The notes below the pieces were generated by a model. That model was given only the letters and a program-made list of their open reading frames with translations. It was not told the origin of the DNA and did not search any database. The position numbers were made by a program, and so were the translations under genes. From contig JAUVXV010000004.1 of NCBI GenBank assembly GCA_030603365.1, forward strand, positions 293,569 through 344,975: DNA of 51,407 bases, in the 5' to 3' direction. Origin of the DNA: Candidatus Heimdallarchaeota archaeon. Its GTDB lineage: Archaea; Asgardarchaeota; Heimdallarchaeia; Heimdallarchaeales; Heimdallarchaeaceae. Of this stretch, positions 33,816-42,914 are shown piece by piece. Positions within the stretch are counted from its first letter, which is position 1. Each line of letters begins with the position of its first letter.

Positions 33816-35213
33816 ATGTTCGTCAAAAACAAGTCTTTACTATTGGACTTGGGAAGAAATGAAAAAGAGAAAGCAAATATTAGCACTATTGTCAATCTTA
33901 CTGATTTCATTCTGAATGAGGCTCAACCAGCAAAAATGTTGTCATCATCAGTTTCTATTTCAGATGCTAAAATAAAAATCAATAATAAAGAATATACTAT
34001 AAACCAATACAAGAATTTCTACCTTATTTCTTTCGGAAAAGCTTCTCAAAAGATGGCTAAATGGGTTATTGAAAGATTCCCTAAGAACTTTTCTCGTATT
34101 ATTATCGTATCCCCAGACGACTGTGATCAATATTTTAAAGCATATGATGATTTGATCTTCTTCAAGGGAGGGCATCCAAAACCAACAGAACAAAGTGTGC
34201 AAGCTGCTAGAGAGGTTATCTCTCTTTTAGAAAAAACAACCAAAGAAGATTTGTGCATATTTCTTATTTCTGGAGGAGGAAGTGCATTATTGGAACAACC
34301 GGATTATGATATTCTTTTTTCAGATTACGAGAAACTTGTAGATTTGTTATTGTCCAGTAATGTCTCTATTCAAGAATTTAATACCGTTCGAAAACATTTT
34401 TCTAGAATTAAAGGAGGAAAACTTGCTCAAAAAACTGAAGCTTTCATTGTTAGTTTGATAATCTCTGATGTTATTGGAAATGATATCTCTAGTATAGCAT
34501 CTGGTCCTACAGCACCAGATGAAACAAATTGGATAGACTGCGAAAGAATATTTACTAATTATTCTTTAATGCCTTTAATTCCAGATAGTATCTCCAGCAT
34601 ATTAGCCAAAGGATTGAATTCAGTTCTTCCAGATACTCCATCAGAAACTGAGTTATTTAATCATGTTCAAAATCACATCATTGGAGATAATACCACATTA
34701 CTTCAACGTATCAATGAACATCTTAACACTAAAGGAGTATCAGAGATTATTGACGAATCAGTTACAGGAGAATCAAGAGAAGTAGGAGAAAAATTGGCTC
34801 AAAAAATAACACAGAAGATTGCTAGTTTTGTGGAAGAAGGATTTAAAGAGCCCAAATCAGCTTTGAATTTGATTTTTGGAGGTGAAACCACAGTTACTCT
34901 TAGGTCTCTAGAAGGTAAAGGTGGTAGAAACCAAGAACTAGCTCTATCTTTTGCTCTTTCATTGACAACAAACAATTCTGTATATCTTTTGTCTTTGGGA
35001 ACCGATGGTATGGATGGTAATTCCGAAGCTGCAGGAGCCTTGATAGGACCTTTCACTATAGATAAAACAAAAAGAATACAAGAAGCTCGTTTAGCTTTAA
35101 AGAAGAACGATACAAATTCCTTTTTCAAAAAGTATGGTGGTGAATTAATTACTGGTTATACTGGAACCAATCTTATGGACATAGGGGTAATTATTCACTT
35201 TCCTGAAGATTGA
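33816..35213 (+). CDS. gckA: Glycerate 2-kinase (MOFRL/GckA type)
   Basis: Phosphorylates D-glycerate to 2-phosphoglycerate. The family segments are clear: FYLISFGKASQKMAKW, FFKGGHPKPTEQS, LCIFLISGGGSALL, NTVRKHFSRIKGGKLA, LIISDVIGNDISSIASGPTAPD, and the MOFRL domain FGGETTVTLRSLEGKGGRNQE with SLGTDGMDGNSEAAGALI. The 465-residue length is normal. It begins about 65 bases after ribL with no recognised link to flavin metabolism. The first ~30 residues are not conserved-looking, so an internal start is possible. Confidence 0.93.
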   Translation: MFVKNKSLLLDLGRNEKEKANISTIVNLTDFILNEAQPAKMLSSSVSISDAKIKINNKEYTINQYKNFYLISFGKASQKMAKWVIERFPKNFSRIIIVSPDDCDQYFKAYDDLIFFKGGHPKPTEQSVQAAREVISLLEKTTKEDLCIFLISGGGSALLEQPDYDILFSDYEKLVDLLLSSNVSIQEFNTVRKHFSRIKGGKLAQKTEAFIVSLIISDVIGNDISSIASGPTAPDETNWIDCERIFTNYSLMPLIPDSISSILAKGLNSVLPDTPSETELFNHVQNHIIGDNTTLLQRINEHLNTKGVSEIIDESVTGESREVGEKLAQKITQKIASFVEEGFKEPKSALNLIFGGETTVTLRSLEGKGGRNQELALSFALSLTTNNSVYLLSLGTDGMDGNSEAAGALIGPFTIDKTKRIQEARLALKKNDTNSFFKKYGGELITGYTGTNLMDIGVIIHFPED

Positions 35214-35215
35214 AG

Positions 35216-35848
35216 TTAGTTTTTATTCATTTCTTGAAGCTTTTCTTCTAGATTTTTACTTTGTTGCGCTACAAATAAATCAGATAGTGTGCGTTCAACT
35301 AATACTCTTGCTGTATCTTTTTTTCTGCGAAGATCGGGAATAAGATTTTTTCCAAAATCGATTTGTAGAAAGGTTCCATAAAGTTCTTTCATAATATTGT
35401 AGAAATATTTAGCTTTAGTAACATCTCCTTCAACAAGTCTTTCTAACGAATACCTTCTTAGTTCTCCAATTAAATCAGCTATGCCTAGAAGATAAGCTTG
35501 ATCCGTTACCTCTAATTCTTCTACATTTGACAAATTTCTATCTTCTATCACATCAAGAAATAATCTAGCTTCAACATACTCTTGCATTGCAACTCCAACA
35601 ATTCCAAGATTGAAAGTTTTTTGGTCCTCTTTTAGAAAACTATTGATTTTACCTATTGCAGTTTTTGCTTCACTAAGTTTTGTTTTTGCTTCTTCTATGT
35701 TATTTCTATGAAAGCTTTCAATACTTTGCCCTGCAAATTTAATGGTTTGTCTGGAAAGCTTTAGCAAATCATCTCTTATACCATCTTTCTTCAAGAGTCT
35801 TCCTTCAATCTCTGAAGCTGAATTTTGAAAGTTTGTCGAATTAACCAT
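35216..35848 (-). CDS. Translin family protein
   Basis: Archaeal translin relative; all-helical RNA/DNA-binding protein, and in some archaea an RNase assembling into octamers. Residues around YLLGIADLIGELRRYSLERLVEGDV and the C-terminal PDLRRKKDTARVLVERTLSDL match the translin core. The catalytic acidic residues of TRAX (the E-x-E-x-E type) cannot be verified by eye. The ATG at 35848 follows GTGAG by 4 bases and is preferred to GTG at 35857. The stop codon is 3 bases from that of the convergent glycerate kinase. Confidence 0.85.
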   Translation of the reverse strand: MVNSTNFQNSASEIEGRLLKKDGIRDDLLKLSRQTIKFAGQSIESFHRNNIEEAKTKLSEAKTAIGKINSFLKEDQKTFNLGIVGVAMQEYVEARLFLDVIEDRNLSNVEELEVTDQAYLLGIADLIGELRRYSLERLVEGDVTKAKYFYNIMKELYGTFLQIDFGKNLIPDLRRKKDTARVLVERTLSDLFVAQQSKNLEEKLQEMNKN

Positions 35849-35975
35849 TTTACTCACTTAATTTCTATAAAGCTATTTCAAATATCTTGTGCTTTGTGAA
35901 TAATTTAGTAAACAATCAATAAATGTTTAATAGTACGATTCTTTTCGTAAGCCGACTAAGCTTAGGACGATAATT

Positions 35976-37049
35976 ATGTTTCTTACACAGTATGATAACA
36001 TCCTTAAGAAAGTGGACAAAACACTGAAAGAATTTCTACAAGAAAAATCAGAAACTTTCTATGATAATCCCTTTTTAAAATACTTCTATAAAGAAATTGA
36101 GAAATTCCTTTTTTCTGGAGGTAAACGAATAAGACCAGTTTTAATGTTCTTTTCAAGTATAGCAATTGATCCTAATGTTAATGAAGACGGAATCATAAAG
36201 GCATCTCTCTCTCTAGAATTACTTCATAATGCTAGTCTTATACATGATGATATAATGGATAATGCAGAAACAAGAAGAGGAATGAGTGCTTTTCATAAAA
36301 CACTGGCAGGTTATTCTTCACTTAACTATGAAGAAAGTACTCAAAATCCTGAAGATTTTGGAATCGCAATGGGTATCCTCGGTGGTGATTTTTTGTATAA
36401 TCTCGCATATAATGCGATTCATGTCAATGACTTTTCACCAGACAAAGTACTCCAAGCATCACTAGAATTCAATCAAGGATTTTTCAAGGTAGTAAGAGGA
36501 GTAATTATCGAAACAGACTTGATGGGCAAATTTGCTATTTCTGAAGATAAATATATAGAAATGGTGATAGGAAAAACAGCTGCTTTATTTGAATCAGCAG
36601 CCAAAATGGGGGCGATTTTAGCAGGAGCTGATAATTCGCAGATAGAGATTTTGGGTGATTTTGCTCGCACAGCAGGAATAGCTTTCCAAATTGTAGATGA
36701 TATTATAGGAACATTTGGTGATTCTAAAAAAACTGGTAAGCCTACAGATAGTGATCTAAAAGAAGGGAAGAAGACTTTACTTCTTATCAAAGCAATAGAA
36801 ACAGCTGATGACGATCAAAGAAAAACTATTGAAAAAGTTGTAGGCAATAGAAATTCAACTCCTGACGAAATAGAACAAGTCAGAAACATAATTGTAGAGA
36901 CAGGATCTTTGGAATATTCAAGAAAACAAGCAGAGCAATTATATCACGAATGTACTATGTATTTGGATAAGATTCAACCTCCAATAAATGAAAAATATAA
37001 GAAATTCTTACTTGAAATAGCAAAGATGGGGATTGAAAGGGAAAAATAA
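35976..37049 (+). CDS. idsA: Polyprenyl (geranylgeranyl) diphosphate synthase
   Basis: Condenses isopentenyl diphosphate with allylic diphosphates to make the C20 (or longer) chains for archaeal lipids. First Asp-rich motif DDIMD at residues 91-95 (LIHDDIMDNAETRRG), second DDIIGTFGD at 241-249, preceded by GGKRIRPVL at 48-56. Length 357 is normal. Product chain length is not predictable with confidence here. It is followed within 12 bases by the CinA-like gene and then the GPN GTPase, forming a likely operon. Confidence 0.94.
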   Translation: MFLTQYDNILKKVDKTLKEFLQEKSETFYDNPFLKYFYKEIEKFLFSGGKRIRPVLMFFSSIAIDPNVNEDGIIKASLSLELLHNASLIHDDIMDNAETRRGMSAFHKTLAGYSSLNYEESTQNPEDFGIAMGILGGDFLYNLAYNAIHVNDFSPDKVLQASLEFNQGFFKVVRGVIIETDLMGKFAISEDKYIEMVIGKTAALFESAAKMGAILAGADNSQIEILGDFARTAGIAFQIVDDIIGTFGDSKKTGKPTDSDLKEGKKTLLLIKAIETADDDQRKTIEKVVGNRNSTPDEIEQVRNIIVETGSLEYSRKQAEQLYHECTMYLDKIQPPINEKYKKFLLEIAKMGIEREK

Positions 37050-37061
37050 AGGGGTTATACG

Positions 37062-37853
37062 ATGGACATACCAACAGCTGAGATTGTTTGTTTGGGTAAT
37101 GAGTTATTGATTGGTTTTACGATTAATACCAATGCTACATATCTAGGTGAGCAATTAACAAAACTGGGGTTTGAAGTTAGACGTGTGACTTGTATAAGAG
37201 ATGATTTGACATTAGCTGTAGAGTTCTTTCAAGAAGTATTTGAAAGAAAACCCGATTTGCTTCTAATATCAGGCGGGTTGGGGCCAACCTATGATGATAT
37301 ACAATTAGAAGTAGTGTCCAAAGCAACCGGAATTGATCTAATAGAGAACAAAGAAGCTCTTAATCAAATTCGAGAATTTTATAGTCGTAAGAATGCGGAT
37401 CTTACCAAAGAAAGACGGAAGATGGCATTTTTACCAATAAAATCTGAAGTTCTAAGGAACTATGTAGGCGGTGCTCCAAGTTGTTACTTAAATTACTTGG
37501 GAACAGAAATTTACTGCTTACCAGGTGTTCCTACTGAGATGAAAGATATTTTCTCGAGGCATATTATACCACGTCTGAAGGAAGATAATGATAGAGTGTT
37601 ATATGAGAAAAAATTTCAAATTTTCAGAAGTATTGAAAGTCAGTTGGCACCATTTATCTTATCCGTGAAAGATAAATTTAATGAATTATATATCAAATCT
37701 CATCCAGCTTACAAGGATAAAGAAGGCATAATAATTCACATTTCGGGTTTAGGAGAAAAAGCTAAATCTGAAGTAGATGCAGCTGTAGAAGAACTTCAAA
37801 CATTAATCTTTGAGAATATTCCAGATATTAAAATTGAAACATTAGTTGAATAA
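37062..37853 (+). CDS. CinA/MoaB-like molybdopterin-binding domain protein
   Basis: A CinA N-terminal (MPT-binding) domain: AEIVCLGNELLIGFTINTNATYLGEQLTKLGF, LLISGGLGPTYDDIQLE, and the AYLPGVPxEM-like YCLPGVPTEMKDIF are diagnostic. There is no C-terminal NMN deamidase domain, as is usual for archaeal relatives often described as NMN-amidohydrolase-like or ADP-ribose pyrophosphatase-like. 263 residues. Located 12 bases after idsA and 2 bases before the GPN GTPase start; overlaps no gene. Enzymatic role uncertain. Confidence 0.85.
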   Translation: MDIPTAEIVCLGNELLIGFTINTNATYLGEQLTKLGFEVRRVTCIRDDLTLAVEFFQEVFERKPDLLLISGGLGPTYDDIQLEVVSKATGIDLIENKEALNQIREFYSRKNADLTKERRKMAFLPIKSEVLRNYVGGAPSCYLNYLGTEIYCLPGVPTEMKDIFSRHIIPRLKEDNDRVLYEKKFQIFRSIESQLAPFILSVKDKFNELYIKSHPAYKDKEGIIIHISGLGEKAKSEVDAAVEELQTLIFENIPDIKIETLVE

Positions 37854-37855
37854 AA

Positions 37856-38635
37856 ATGGCAAAAAGATATTATCCTATTTTCATGCTAGGTACCGCTGGT
37901 AGCGGTAAAACAGTATTAACTAGAACACTTCTTGATTGGTTTAATGAGAAGAAACTAAATGTAGCAACTCTAAATTTAGACGCTGGAGTTAGACGTTTAC
38001 CTTACAACCCCGATATTGATGTCAGAGACATTGTTAATATTGATTATTTAACAGATAAATTGGAACTTGGGCCTAATGGGGCCATGATTGCTAGCATGGA
38101 TCTCATTGCTACAAAAATTGATCACATACAATCAGAAATTGAGTATATCGAACCTGAATATCTATTAATCGATACTCCTGGACAGATAGAATTGTTTGCT
38201 TATCGAAGTAGTGGCCGTTTGATTTCATCCGTTTTAGCTGAAGGAGGACAACCAGCATCTATATTTCTAATTGACCCTTCTTTAGTTCTTAGACCAGAAG
38301 GATTTTCAAGCATAGTATTATTGAGTATGTCTGTGAATTTCCAATTATCACTCCCTCAAATCACAACAATTTCTAAAGCAGATATTATAGAAAAAGAACA
38401 GATGGAATCTCTTGAATCATGGATTGATTCACCAGAAACATTGGTCTCTTCTATTCAAAGTTATGGGCAAATAAATATGTCTCAACAGCTAGGTATTAGC
38501 ATGATTGAGATTTTAGACCAGTTCAAATCTACAGGGAATCTTGTCCCTATAAGTGCAAATACGGGACATAATATCGATACTCTTATAGCTTTATTAGAAA
38601 GAGAATGGGGTCAAAGAGACGACTTCTATGAATAA
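37856..38635 (+). CDS. GPN-loop GTPase
   Basis: Homodimeric GTPase of the XPA-binding protein 1 family, in eukaryotes involved in RNA polymerase assembly. Walker A GTAGSGKT at residues 12-19, the diagnostic GPN motif (LGPNGA) at 72-74, the DTPGQIELF switch and TTISKAD as base-specificity motif. Length 259 is normal. Archaeal role is not well established. Its position after idsA-cinA suggests cotranscription; only 2 bases separate it from the CinA-like stop codon. Confidence 0.93.
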   Translation: MAKRYYPIFMLGTAGSGKTVLTRTLLDWFNEKKLNVATLNLDAGVRRLPYNPDIDVRDIVNIDYLTDKLELGPNGAMIASMDLIATKIDHIQSEIEYIEPEYLLIDTPGQIELFAYRSSGRLISSVLAEGGQPASIFLIDPSLVLRPEGFSSIVLLSMSVNFQLSLPQITTISKADIIEKEQMESLESWIDSPETLVSSIQSYGQINMSQQLGISMIEILDQFKSTGNLVPISANTGHNIDTLIALLEREWGQRDDFYE

Positions 38636-38652
38636 TATTATGTTAGAATAAG

Positions 38653-39423
38653 TTATTGTCCATATCTTCTTTCTCTTCTTTGATAAGTTCTGATAGCTCT
38701 CCAGAGGTCAATCTTTCTGAATAAAGGCCAATGAACATCAGTAAAATAATATTCCGAAAATGCAGATTGCCATAAAAGAAAACCAGAAAGTCTTTCTTCA
38801 CCTGAAGTTCGAATAATTAAATCAGGATCAGGAATGTTATCTGTATAAAGGTGATTACTGATAAGCTTCTCATCAACATCATCTAGGATTATTTTCTTCT
38901 CTTGTGCTTTTTTGAGAATTTCCTTTAATGCATCAACTATTTCAGCTCTTCCCCCATAAGCCATGCAGAGATTTAGATCATATTTATCATGATCTTTTGT
39001 TGCTTCTTCAGTTAATTTGATTTCTTCTTGGACCTCTTCTGGAAGCATATTGCGCCTTCCTAGTACTCTGATTCTTACCTTATTTTTGATAATTCTTTTA
39101 TCATTCCTAATTTTTTGAAAGTATTTGACAGCTAAGTTCATTATACTGTCCACTTGATCTTTTGGACGTGAAAAATTTTCTGTTGAAAAAATCCAACAAG
39201 TGATTACCTTTACTTCTAGTTCCCAGCACCAGTCTAATACTTCTTCCAACTTTTCAGCACCTAGCTGATATCCCTTTATATAATTTATACCTAGTATTTT
39301 GCTTCCTCTTCTATTCCCATCTAAAATTATACCTATATGTTCTGGGATGGGTCTATTTTTAATTTCAGAAGAAAGTTTTTTTTCATATAATTTGTAGATA
39401 AATCTTGGTGTTGTCAGTTTCAT
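38653..39423 (-). CDS. uppS: cis-Prenyltransferase (UppS/Rer2 type)
   Basis: Makes the long cis-polyprenyl diphosphate that becomes the lipid carrier for glycosylation. The pattern HIGIILDGNRRGSKILG (catalytic Asp), TCWIFSTENFSRP, NLCMAYGGRAEIVDAL, and PDPDLIIRTSGEERLSGFLLWQSAFSEYYF is complete. Start: the ATG at 39423 follows GGTGT and is preferred to the GTG at 39432. The protein is 256 residues. It is convergent with the GPN GTPase and near idsA, which makes the allylic substrate. Confidence 0.94.
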   Translation of the reverse strand: MKLTTPRFIYKLYEKKLSSEIKNRPIPEHIGIILDGNRRGSKILGINYIKGYQLGAEKLEEVLDWCWELEVKVITCWIFSTENFSRPKDQVDSIMNLAVKYFQKIRNDKRIIKNKVRIRVLGRRNMLPEEVQEEIKLTEEATKDHDKYDLNLCMAYGGRAEIVDALKEILKKAQEKKIILDDVDEKLISNHLYTDNIPDPDLIIRTSGEERLSGFLLWQSAFSEYYFTDVHWPLFRKIDLWRAIRTYQRRERRYGQ

Positions 39424-39584
39424 AATTGACACCGGTGTCCAGTTAAACAGATGAGATAGGATATCAGTTCAAGAAATTCAGATTTTTCCTCTTTTAATTT
39501 CTTTTTATATCAACTATTTTCAGGTTTTAGTATATTTTAGAAAAGAACTTATTTATAGATGTTTAATTGTATACTTTTTGAGAT

Positions 39585-40049
39585 ATGACAGAAAGAGTCC
39601 TGAATATTCTAAAAAAACATGGGAAAAACATTAGTTGTATTTTTACAGGTAAACTAATTGAAACGCTTTCTGAAGACCAAATAAATAAAATTCTTAATCA
39701 AGTAAAGGAAATTGGAAGCATTCGAAAATCCGTTGCAATATTTGATCACCAACTTAAACCTGCGGAATATGGAATCTTAATTAAACTAGGTATATCTCCA
39801 ATAATTGTCCCTTCTGACGAGGATATTCATATTGCACTTGAAGGGATGGATGCTGTTTTCACCCAACAAATAGATGTTTTATGTTTGGGGATTGTTGATG
39901 AGGTACTGTTGCCTCTGATAGCATCTGCAAGAGAATCCACTGAAATTCTACTAATAACAACTTCTAAAGATGCCATTCAAAACTGTTTAATTTATGCTGA
40001 TTATTTGCTATCAATTGAAGATTTCCAAGATTGGATGATTTTTAGATAG
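39585..40049 (+). CDS. NYN/PIN-like domain protein (degenerate?)
   Basis: A 154-residue protein with a strand order and segments reminiscent of the NYN (LabA/DUF88) nuclease fold: SVAIFDHQL, LGISPIIVPS, DIHIALEGMDAVFTQQIDVLCLGIVDEVLLPLIASARE and ILLITTSKDA. In active members Asp residues stand at the ends of strands 1 and 4; here several positions differ (for example LGIVDEVLLPL rather than VTGDxDFxPL), so activity is doubtful. A TATA-like TATTTATAGATG region lies just upstream. Its stop is directly adjacent to that of the convergent coiled-coil gene. Confidence 0.5.
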   Translation: MTERVLNILKKHGKNISCIFTGKLIETLSEDQINKILNQVKEIGSIRKSVAIFDHQLKPAEYGILIKLGISPIIVPSDEDIHIALEGMDAVFTQQIDVLCLGIVDEVLLPLIASARESTEILLITTSKDAIQNCLIYADYLLSIEDFQDWMIFR

Positions 40050-40958
40050 CTAAATCATACCATTCTCAACTAATAACCTAAATTCGTCTAGTGAGAGATT
40101 ATCTCCAGCTTGATATTTATCATAGGCTTTCTTAACATTCTTTTCTATACTGCTTTTTATCCTTTCTTTTATTTTCTTCCTGTGTTCTTGTTGAGCGCTC
40201 TTGAGTTGTTTTCTTAATTCATTCTTTTTTGTAACTTTGGATAGAAAATCTTTATGATAACCATCAGCTGCTTTTTTGTTTGTGATAAAATTCTTATGAA
40301 AGTCGTTTGCAGTTTTTCTCAAATTATTGACTTCATGAAAATGTTGATTCATTAAATTATGATAGATTTGTGATTCTTTTGCAGAATCAACAATCTGAAC
40401 GTGTAACACATTTATTTCTTTTTGAGCTGAAGAGATTCTTTTCCACAATTCTGTTTGTTTTGTAGTTATGTGGACTTCTTCTGCTAATTTATTTGCTTGT
40501 TCTGAAAGTTTTTCTAAAATTTGTATCATTTCTTTTTCTTGTTCAGGTTTCAAAACACTTGTTTGTAACTCCCACTCTATTTTATCTATTCGTTTGCTTA
40601 AACCTATCATAGCTCCTCTTTTCTTGCGAATACTCCCTTTGTCTATTATTTTTTCTTTTTCCACAATTTCTTCTAGTGTGTTTTTATCTTGTAGCAATTT
40701 TTCTTGAAGATTTTTACGTCCCTGTTTCTTATCCTTAACATTTTGATTTAGACCATCTCTTTTCTTCATACAGTCTTTAGCCTTATCTAGAAGCTCTTGA
40801 ATCTCTTTGTTAACCTCATTTCTCTTACTCAAAACCTCTTTTGTAAGTAGGTTATGTTCATTCCTATTGCTTCTAAGTTTTTTAATGTCTTCTTCGAGTT
40901 TTCCCAAAGTAACAACTAAATCTACAGTTGCATCTTTGTCTTCAATTGCATTGCTCAT
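40050..40958 (-). CDS. Archaeal coiled-coil protein, COG1340 type (second copy)
   Basis: 302 residues of near-continuous charged coiled coil, with the hairpin layout of the paralogue at 9036-9935: N-terminal helix, a RKKRGAMIGLSKRIDKIEWELQ turn segment matching RVGDRIRRLERQLE there, a long returning helix, and the C-terminal non-coil motif GDNLSLDEFRLLVENGMI. Such proteins may act as structural or chromosome-associated factors; function is not established. Immediately abuts the convergent NYN-like gene. No ribosome-binding site is obvious near the ATG. Confidence 0.72.
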   Translation of the reverse strand: MSNAIEDKDATVDLVVTLGKLEEDIKKLRSNRNEHNLLTKEVLSKRNEVNKEIQELLDKAKDCMKKRDGLNQNVKDKKQGRKNLQEKLLQDKNTLEEIVEKEKIIDKGSIRKKRGAMIGLSKRIDKIEWELQTSVLKPEQEKEMIQILEKLSEQANKLAEEVHITTKQTELWKRISSAQKEINVLHVQIVDSAKESQIYHNLMNQHFHEVNNLRKTANDFHKNFITNKKAADGYHKDFLSKVTKKNELRKQLKSAQQEHRKKIKERIKSSIEKNVKKAYDKYQAGDNLSLDEFRLLVENGMI

Positions 40959-41095
40959 TTATTCAGCTCAAACTTTGAAATGATATAGTTTTTATTTATT
41001 TTTCGTATTATGACATTATCTTAGTGTTTGGGTTTTACTATATACTTACATAGTACTAAAGGAATGGAAAATATTTTTAGAAAAAGAGAATTACC

Positions 41096-41485
41096 TTAAT
41101 TTAGTTGTCGCTCTACTTCTTGAGCTGCTCGAGCCATATCAAGAAAGACTAAACCAAGTTTTGCTTCCTTTCTTGCTGAAACTGTTAACACTGCGTTCTG
41201 ACCTGCAGCTGTTGTTATAATATACCCGTAAGCACCTTCAATGAAGATTTTTTCCAATTCTCCCCTTTGCATCTCTTGTGCTACTCTCTCACCCAAAGAT
41301 AACATAGCAGCTGTCATAGCAGCTAATCTGGCTTCCTCAATTTCTTGAGGTAGAACTGATGCTATTGGTAATCCTTCGATTGATACAATTGCAGCACTCT
41401 CAATTTCAGGTACTTTAATCTTCAAATCACTAAGAGTTGTTTTCAACTCATTTGTTTTATTCTCGAATGTTAAACCAAAAGCCAT
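41096..41485 (-). CDS. Roadblock/LC7 domain protein
   Basis: A 129-residue protein with a clear roadblock/LC7 pattern: helix ELKTTLSDLKIKVPEIESAAIVSIEGLPIASVLP, AAMTAAMLSLGERVAQEM, IFIEGAYGYIITTAAGQNAVLTVSA and a final helix. Such proteins bind small Ras-like GTPases (MglB type) and are abundant in Asgard archaea. The longer frame reaching 41704 overlaps the phosphoribosyltransferase gene; the ATG at 41485 (MAFGLTF) with GGTAA upstream gives the right domain start. No GTPase gene is adjacent. Confidence 0.87.
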   Translation of the reverse strand: MAFGLTFENKTNELKTTLSDLKIKVPEIESAAIVSIEGLPIASVLPQEIEEARLAAMTAAMLSLGERVAQEMQRGELEKIFIEGAYGYIITTAAGQNAVLTVSARKEAKLGLVFLDMARAAQEVERQLN

Positions 41486-41597
41486 CTGGATTACCTTCGT
41501 TATAATAGCCCTATTTAATATTATAAATACAGCTATTGCTTGTTCTTTTTTCTCAACATTACTTTTAAACTTATTTGGTGGGGCAACAAAATTTATT

Positions 41598-42803
41598 CTA
41601 CTGCATCTCTTCTTCGTTATTTCTCTGGTTTTGAATATGTTGTTGAATCTCTTTTTCAGTAGGTAAAATTGTAATAAGTTCACCATTTTCAATAAATTTC
41701 TCAAGCATTTTAGTCATTTCAAACTTACATGATGGACAAAGAATTTTTTCTTCTTCAAATTGTGCACATAAATAAATGTCACAGCTCTCACAGTAACCCA
41801 CTTGTTTTCTTCCAGCAAATTTTCCTCGTTTTGCAATAGCTTTTCCCTCAATATTAACTATGTCAAATGCAAAATCTATGGTTGGGCTATTTGCAACATA
41901 GGTCCCAATTCCGAACCCGTCGACTATATCTCGAAATTCAAGAATTGAAGATTCTGTTAATCCTCCACTGAGAAAAATCTTAATATCTTCCCTTTCTCTT
42001 AATTTTAATTCCCATTTAATTTCCTGAATTATCTCTCGCATATTTCCTTTCCTTGATCCCGGTGTATCTAATCTTACTCCACTAAGTTTTTCTCCAATTG
42101 CTTCAAGTGCATCTAAGACTTCAACTCTTTCATCGTTAAATGTATCAGCTAATGCGATTCTTGTTACGGAAGGGTCTATATTTCTATCAAAGGAGATTAC
42201 AGCTGCTTTGATTCCTCCTTCAATCATTATTAGAGAATGAGGAATTGTTCCAGTTGCAGACATATTCAGTTTTTCCGCACTTAGAACACATGAAATACCA
42301 TCAAATCCTGCTACATAACATGCCCTATCAATTGTTGGTGCTATAGCTGGAGGCATCCTTCTATTTCCAAAAGAGAGTAATGTCTTGTCTTTTGCAGCTA
42401 TTCTAAGTCTTAGTGCAGATGTGCCAACTCCTGATTGAAAACACATAAATCCCAGCATTGGAGTTTCATATATTGCGAAGTCTCTATAAACACCCTCAAC
42501 AATGAGAAATGGGATTTTAACACCATTATAGTCTTTGTTTGGTAAGACTGTACCCTCTTTTATGGCATATATATTAACAGGTAATTTTGCCTCTATAAAC
42601 AGATTCAGGACATCTTGTAATCCAAGAAAAACTAATTTTTTCCCATTTCTTGGAATTCCCCCTGTTGTAACTTCCGCCCAAACTTTAATTTTATCTAGTC
42701 CATCATCTTCCAAACACTGTACAGTTCTAAGAAAATAAACATCAGTTGTTTTTCCTTCAATAATCTCATCAGGTGTTGCAGTCCATTTGTGCATCTGATT
42801 CAT
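41598..42803 (-). CDS. pncB: Nicotinate phosphoribosyltransferase with C-terminal zinc ribbon
   Basis: Converts nicotinate and PRPP to nicotinate mononucleotide in the NAD salvage pathway. The phosphoribosyltransferase core shows FQSGVGTSALRLRIAAKDK, SATGTIPHSLIM, VRLDTPGSRKGNMREI and FLSGGLTESSILEFRDIVDGFGIGTYV. The C-terminus adds a zinc ribbon with CESC and CPSC pairs (about residues 330-365), often seen in archaeal homologues. Length 401. It precedes the roadblock gene on the same strand, with 112 bases between them. Confidence 0.9.
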   Translation of the reverse strand: MNQMHKWTATPDEIIEGKTTDVYFLRTVQCLEDDGLDKIKVWAEVTTGGIPRNGKKLVFLGLQDVLNLFIEAKLPVNIYAIKEGTVLPNKDYNGVKIPFLIVEGVYRDFAIYETPMLGFMCFQSGVGTSALRLRIAAKDKTLLSFGNRRMPPAIAPTIDRACYVAGFDGISCVLSAEKLNMSATGTIPHSLIMIEGGIKAAVISFDRNIDPSVTRIALADTFNDERVEVLDALEAIGEKLSGVRLDTPGSRKGNMREIIQEIKWELKLREREDIKIFLSGGLTESSILEFRDIVDGFGIGTYVANSPTIDFAFDIVNIEGKAIAKRGKFAGRKQVGYCESCDIYLCAQFEEEKILCPSCKFEMTKMLEKFIENGELITILPTEKEIQQHIQNQRNNEEEMQ

Positions 42804-42914
42804 CTGATTATTATGAGACTGCGTTGGATTTAAGGTTTATTTTGTTTAGGTCATTTTTGCAATAATCTTACAAAATCAAATAAATTTTCCAATATGTTAT
42901 TTTTCTAATATTCA

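Noticed and set aside
41486..41704. N-terminal extension of the roadblock protein overlapping the phosphoribosyltransferase gene
   Set aside because: The extension runs in another frame through conserved coding sequence and non-coding DNA; the ATG at 41485 gives the normal domain start.
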